Below, one piece after another: positions 9,454-12,673 of a DNA stretch of 12,673 nucleotides. Origin of the DNA: Flammula alnicola (lineage: Eukaryota; Basidiomycota; Agaricomycetes; Agaricales; Strophariaceae). The notes under the pieces were generated by a model, which saw nothing but the letters and a program-made list of their open reading frames with translations, was not told the origin of the DNA and did no database searches. The number at the start of each line of letters is the position of its first letter. Position 1 is the first letter of the stretch. The DNA is taken from positions 1-12,673 of the forward strand of contig JADNRV010000805.1 in assembly GCA_015499995.1 (NCBI GenBank), in the 5' to 3' direction. Both the position numbers and the translations under genes were made by a program.

Positions 9454-10152
9454 GGTCGATGTCCTGCACTGATCTTGGTATGTGGGTTATATACTTATTG
9501 GCAAAGAGCCTTGAGATCCGAGCCGACGGGAGTAACAAAGGATTAGCTAAGTCGGCACATACGACCTTGATGGGCAAGCGTTTTGACAAGCTTGGAGTAG
9601 GATTCTTCAATACGTCACCACGTGAGGTTTCGTGATATAGGGTTATATGGTGATGGTCAGGGAATAGACGCCCTTAGGACGCAATATAACGCGTTGAGGT
9701 TGGGGGTTTGCAGGAGTTTGGAATGGATGAGATCAATCCCGAGGGTGAGCGTTTGACCGTCTCGAAGGAACCCTAGTCTTGAAATGTGAATGCCGTACGC
9801 GTCACTGGTTATATATATATTCGCGACGTGAATGAGAAATGTTTCTGACAACCAAGTGGGGGGAAGTATGCTTGTCCTGGAAGTGAGTGAGCGGGGTTGT
9901 TAAATTTGCCTTAGTGTCTGAGAGTCCACGTGCAGAGACAGGGGCTTATCATCAAAAAAGGCAACACCGCCTGCTTAAAATCATTATCTCAACCCAGACG
10001 TATATCATCTCTAGGATAAGAAGTTCGAGGCATTTGCAAAATTAAGGCCAGAGTTCGTATTGGAGTTGATAGCGATAACAGCTCCCAATCTTCCCACAAA
10101 CCCCAGTGGTGGATCCGAAAAGATACGACGCGTCGTGGAACCTCCGATGTCA
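9454..10152. promoter_or_regulatory. Intergenic region: LKR/SDH promoter and NOC1 3' flank
   Basis: I see no gene in these 699 bp. The region lies upstream of LKR/SDH and downstream of NOC1, both on the minus strand. Candidate elements: a minus-strand TATATAA-like box at 9487-9493, about 35-40 nt before the LKR/SDH start codon; a CACGTG at 9619-9624 preceded by TACGTCAC at 9611-9618; a second CACGTG at 9927-9932; and an AT alternation at 9811-9820. The role of these elements is inferred from motif and position only. Confidence 0.4.
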
Positions 10153-12673
10153 TCAAATGTCGTCCTCAGGCCCGTCCTCTATCATCTTCGCATAGTCCTC
10201 GTAGCTGGCGAATGTCGGTAGCGAGCGCAGCTTCTTCCTCTTCTCGCTCTTGGTTTCTTCCCTCTTCCGTTTGTTACCTATGGAACCGCTGATACCACCC
10301 CATATCTCTTCTCCTTCAGGATCATCGTCGGCATCGGATCCGTCATATTCGATGAGGCCATCAGGTATATCCCCGTCCAAAGAGATAAGGTCCTCGTTGT
10401 CCGATCCTTCGACCAATGAAAGTCCGTCTTCACCTTCGCTATCGTCTTGTTCTTCCTCATCCTCGTCCTCATCTTCCCCGTCGAAGTCCAAAAGTTCCTC
10501 TTCGTCATCATCAATATCGACATCGCGATCTGCCATGAGGTCGTCATCGTCTCCTGCTGCTTTGGGCATAGAAGCTTGCATAGCCTATTGGTAATAATTA
10601 AGATCCCGGAAGAAAGAAAATCATGAAAATTACGTACTTTCCAGATCTCTGCTTCGTCTAAGTCACTGTCTTCGTCTTCGTCTCCATCTTCATCCGCCTC
10701 GGCAATAGGCTCAGCCACCTTTTCATCGCCAGACTCGGCGGCTTCTTCTAGATCGGCTTCATCTTCATCTTCATCCTCATCTTCATCCTCCGACTCGTCT
10801 TTACCGTCCTTCCGCTTATTGACTTTAGATGCCTTGGCTTTTTCCCGCTGGCTTTTCCTCGTAAAGTATTGATAGAAAAACATCTAAAACAAAACAAGAA
10901 ATAATATAAGATCAGCATTAACTTTCCAAGCACTGTGTGAGCGACGAACCTGGTCCACAGGAACATCTTGCGGCTTTTTGTTCAAGAAAGCTACATTGTT
11001 GACCATCGATTGATTACCGACCTCGCCCTTCATCAGCTTCACACCTTCAACAGCACTAGCGGCGGGCTGCATCGCGCTGGCGCCTTTGCCTGCAGTTTCA
11101 CCTCCCTTGAGCTTTTTAGGGTTCTTGTACACAAACCGATCGAGGAAATGCGAGAGTGTATTTTGTGAGAGGTCTGCTGATGCCGTGAGTGGTTGGGAGG
11201 AGAGCAGCTGGCGTGCGTGTAATGATACTGCGGGGTGGTAGTGGTTAAGCAGGGGTGTCTAATGGGACGCAAAAAATAGGATTTTAGCAGGGAGAAGATG
11301 GGCAAAGTTAGGGATCATTTACCAGCTCCCATAGAGGCAAGCAGGACGCATGCGCAAACTGGGGTTCTCGCTTCCGAGGGTCGTATGTCTCTGAGGTCTC
11401 TTTTGGTGCTTCGTTTATCATGGAGCGCAACCCGGGAATACTGCTGAACAACTAATAGAGAATGAGTCGTAGATCGAAGATTACGTTGAGACACAACGTA
11501 CCTCTCCAAGCAAGAAGAGACCACCAGCAACAAACTCAGTAGCACCTCCTCCGCCGCTAACGAGGACCTGAACGAATCGGCGAATCAAAGCTTTGACCCG
11601 TTCTCCATCTCCGCGACCAACATCTGCCTTGACCGATTTGAAGAAAAGGTTCAGGTACATGGCCTGTTTAGACGAGGTCACTAAGCGTGTGTCGAATAGG
11701 GAGGTGTAGAGTGTACGGTAGTATCGATCCGTTATTGATTTAGCTGTAGCCGAGGAGGATGAGGACGAGGATGCATCGGAGGGAGAAAGCGAAGCTGTAA
11801 TTTGTTGTATCAGGACCAAGGCCTGGAGAGAGATATTGAAGGTCGAGGTGTGCGTGATGAGGAAGAGTGTATCGATGTGTTTATTGATTCTAAAGAACAA
11901 GAGGATGTCATGTTAATTGCACAAACTCCGCAAGTAAGACAAACTTACCCAGCGTCTCCTGCATCAATTTTGCGAAAGGTAGAGCACGGTTTACTCCAGT
12001 CAAGATGGCAGAGATGAGCTTAGAATTCGAGTCCTCTACCTCCGTAAATCCAGCGGCGCCCTTGATTTCAGTCTGTTTGCCTTTGCCTTTGTTCTTGCCT
12101 TCCCTTATTCTGCCTCCTTTGTCGGTTTTGAATTTCGTGGCCTCGTCATCGCCTTTCGGAGCCTCTTCCTCCTTATCCTCCTCAGACCCTTCGCCCAAGA
12201 GCTCCTTGAACATCTCAAAGTACACATCGATCAGTTGCAATGCAACCTCGCGGTCCGCCGGCGTCAAGACGATCTGGTTGAACGTCACTGTGGCGTAGTA
12301 ACGCGCATGGGCGTTGCCACCTTTTTTCTCTGGGGAAGTTGCAGCTGATTTTGGCTTGGGTTTCGAAGGCTCGGCGTCACCGAAACGGACGTGTTTGTTT
12401 TGGGGCAGGTGTTGACGAGGAGGCCGCTGGGGCGGCGGAAGGAGGGCGGAGGATAAGGGATATGATTTCTCGGACGATGACGGCTTTCATGGCTGGATGA
12501 CTTTGCAGCAGCTGAAGCAGATGATACGATGCGCGAGAGGCCAGGGACTTCTCTGTATCTCCCTAAATGGTCAAACAGGTCAACATAACTCGGTATGAAT
12601 GTAAAGAAGATTCTTTTACGCACAAGTTTATTCACAAGCAGACGCAGTAGATTCTGCTCTTGTTCGGATTGTC
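10153..12673 (-). CDS. MAK21: NOC1/MAK21, CBF-domain 60S ribosome assembly factor (5' end outside window)
   Basis: Noc1/Mak21 (CEBPZ in animals) forms nucleolar complexes with Noc2 for early pre-60S assembly and export. Eight exons are visible: 12673-12624 (partial), 12562-12391, 12344-11949, 11889-11502, 11451-11323, 11258-10950, 10883-10638 and 10584-10153, about 700 residues. Diagnostic segments are [123 protein letters not shown] and FAHASC plus [23 protein letters not shown]. This is the CBF/Mak21 core (Pfam CBF). [12 protein letters not shown] follows, then Asp/Glu-rich tracts and the terminal [12 protein letters not shown]. Two frame oddities: the exon at 12344 needs a 46-nt intron with weak borders, and the splice 11948/11890 puts the next exon out of frame by one base. 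Confidence 0.88.
10756..10790. repeat. Imperfect CATCTT-type microsatellite inside NOC1 acidic tract
   Basis: Tandem imperfect units of CATCTT/CATCCT on the plus strand are GAT-GAA/GAG-GAT codons on the coding strand. They encode an alternating Asp/Glu run in exon 10883-10638. Its length may vary between strains. Similar but looser acidic codon runs occur around 10450-10515 in the last exon. Confidence 0.7.

Noticed and set aside
10250..10594. Serine-rich plus-strand ORF of 114 codons
   Set aside because: It is the complement of the Asp/Glu codon runs in the last NOC1 exon; GAT/GAA codons read as Ser-rich on the other strand.
1..12673. CRISPR arrays, operons, ribosome binding sites, prokaryotic terminators, phage or defence genes
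   Set aside because: None are present. The spliced gene structures show eukaryotic nuclear DNA, and no regularly spaced repeats were seen.

Overview
The window looks like nuclear DNA of a filamentous basidiomycete, probably an Agaricomycete. It has four intron-dense protein genes whose introns are mostly 46-70 nt with GT-AG borders, one Helitron relic, and short intergenic gaps. All gene models below were spliced by eye from reading frames, splice borders and recognisable family motifs. No database search was run.

Layout: (1) 1-1347 is a decayed stretch. Its left part holds a broken Helitron-type (Pif1-family) helicase on the minus strand. A second fragment of the same sequence lies about 520 bp away in opposite orientation. 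(2) 1348-3746, minus strand, is GPI1 (PIG-Q family), with 10 exons and about 619 aa. It belongs to the GlcNAc-transferase complex that starts GPI-anchor synthesis. (3) 3836-4655, plus strand, is a Rho-family GTPase resembling Rho4, with 4 exons and 205 aa. Its start codon is only 89 bp from that of GPI1, so the two genes share a very short divergent promoter with a CACGTG box. (4) 4656-5467 is the gap between convergent genes. It contains one doubtful small minus-strand ORF. (5) 5468-9453, minus strand, is a 16-exon gene for a bifunctional lysine-ketoglutarate reductase/saccharopine dehydrogenase of the animal/plant AASS (LKR/SDH) type. It has a likely mitochondrial presequence. (6) 9454-10152 is intergenic. 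(7) 10153-12673, minus strand, is the 3' two thirds or so of NOC1/MAK21 (CCAAT-binding-factor family), a 60S ribosome assembly factor. It runs off the right edge and carries at least one reading-frame inconsistency.

The genes do not form a pathway. GPI1 and Rho4 both touch cell-surface and wall biology (GPI anchoring and polarity/septation), which makes their shared promoter notable. LKR/SDH belongs to mitochondrial lysine catabolism and NOC1 to ribosome biogenesis. I found no new defence, mobile or RNA system. The points most worth checking are the AASS-type fusion in a fungus, the 89-bp divergent promoter, the NOC1 frame break, the Helitron relic with its inverted partner, and an unusually long LKR/SDH intron holding an imperfect palindrome.
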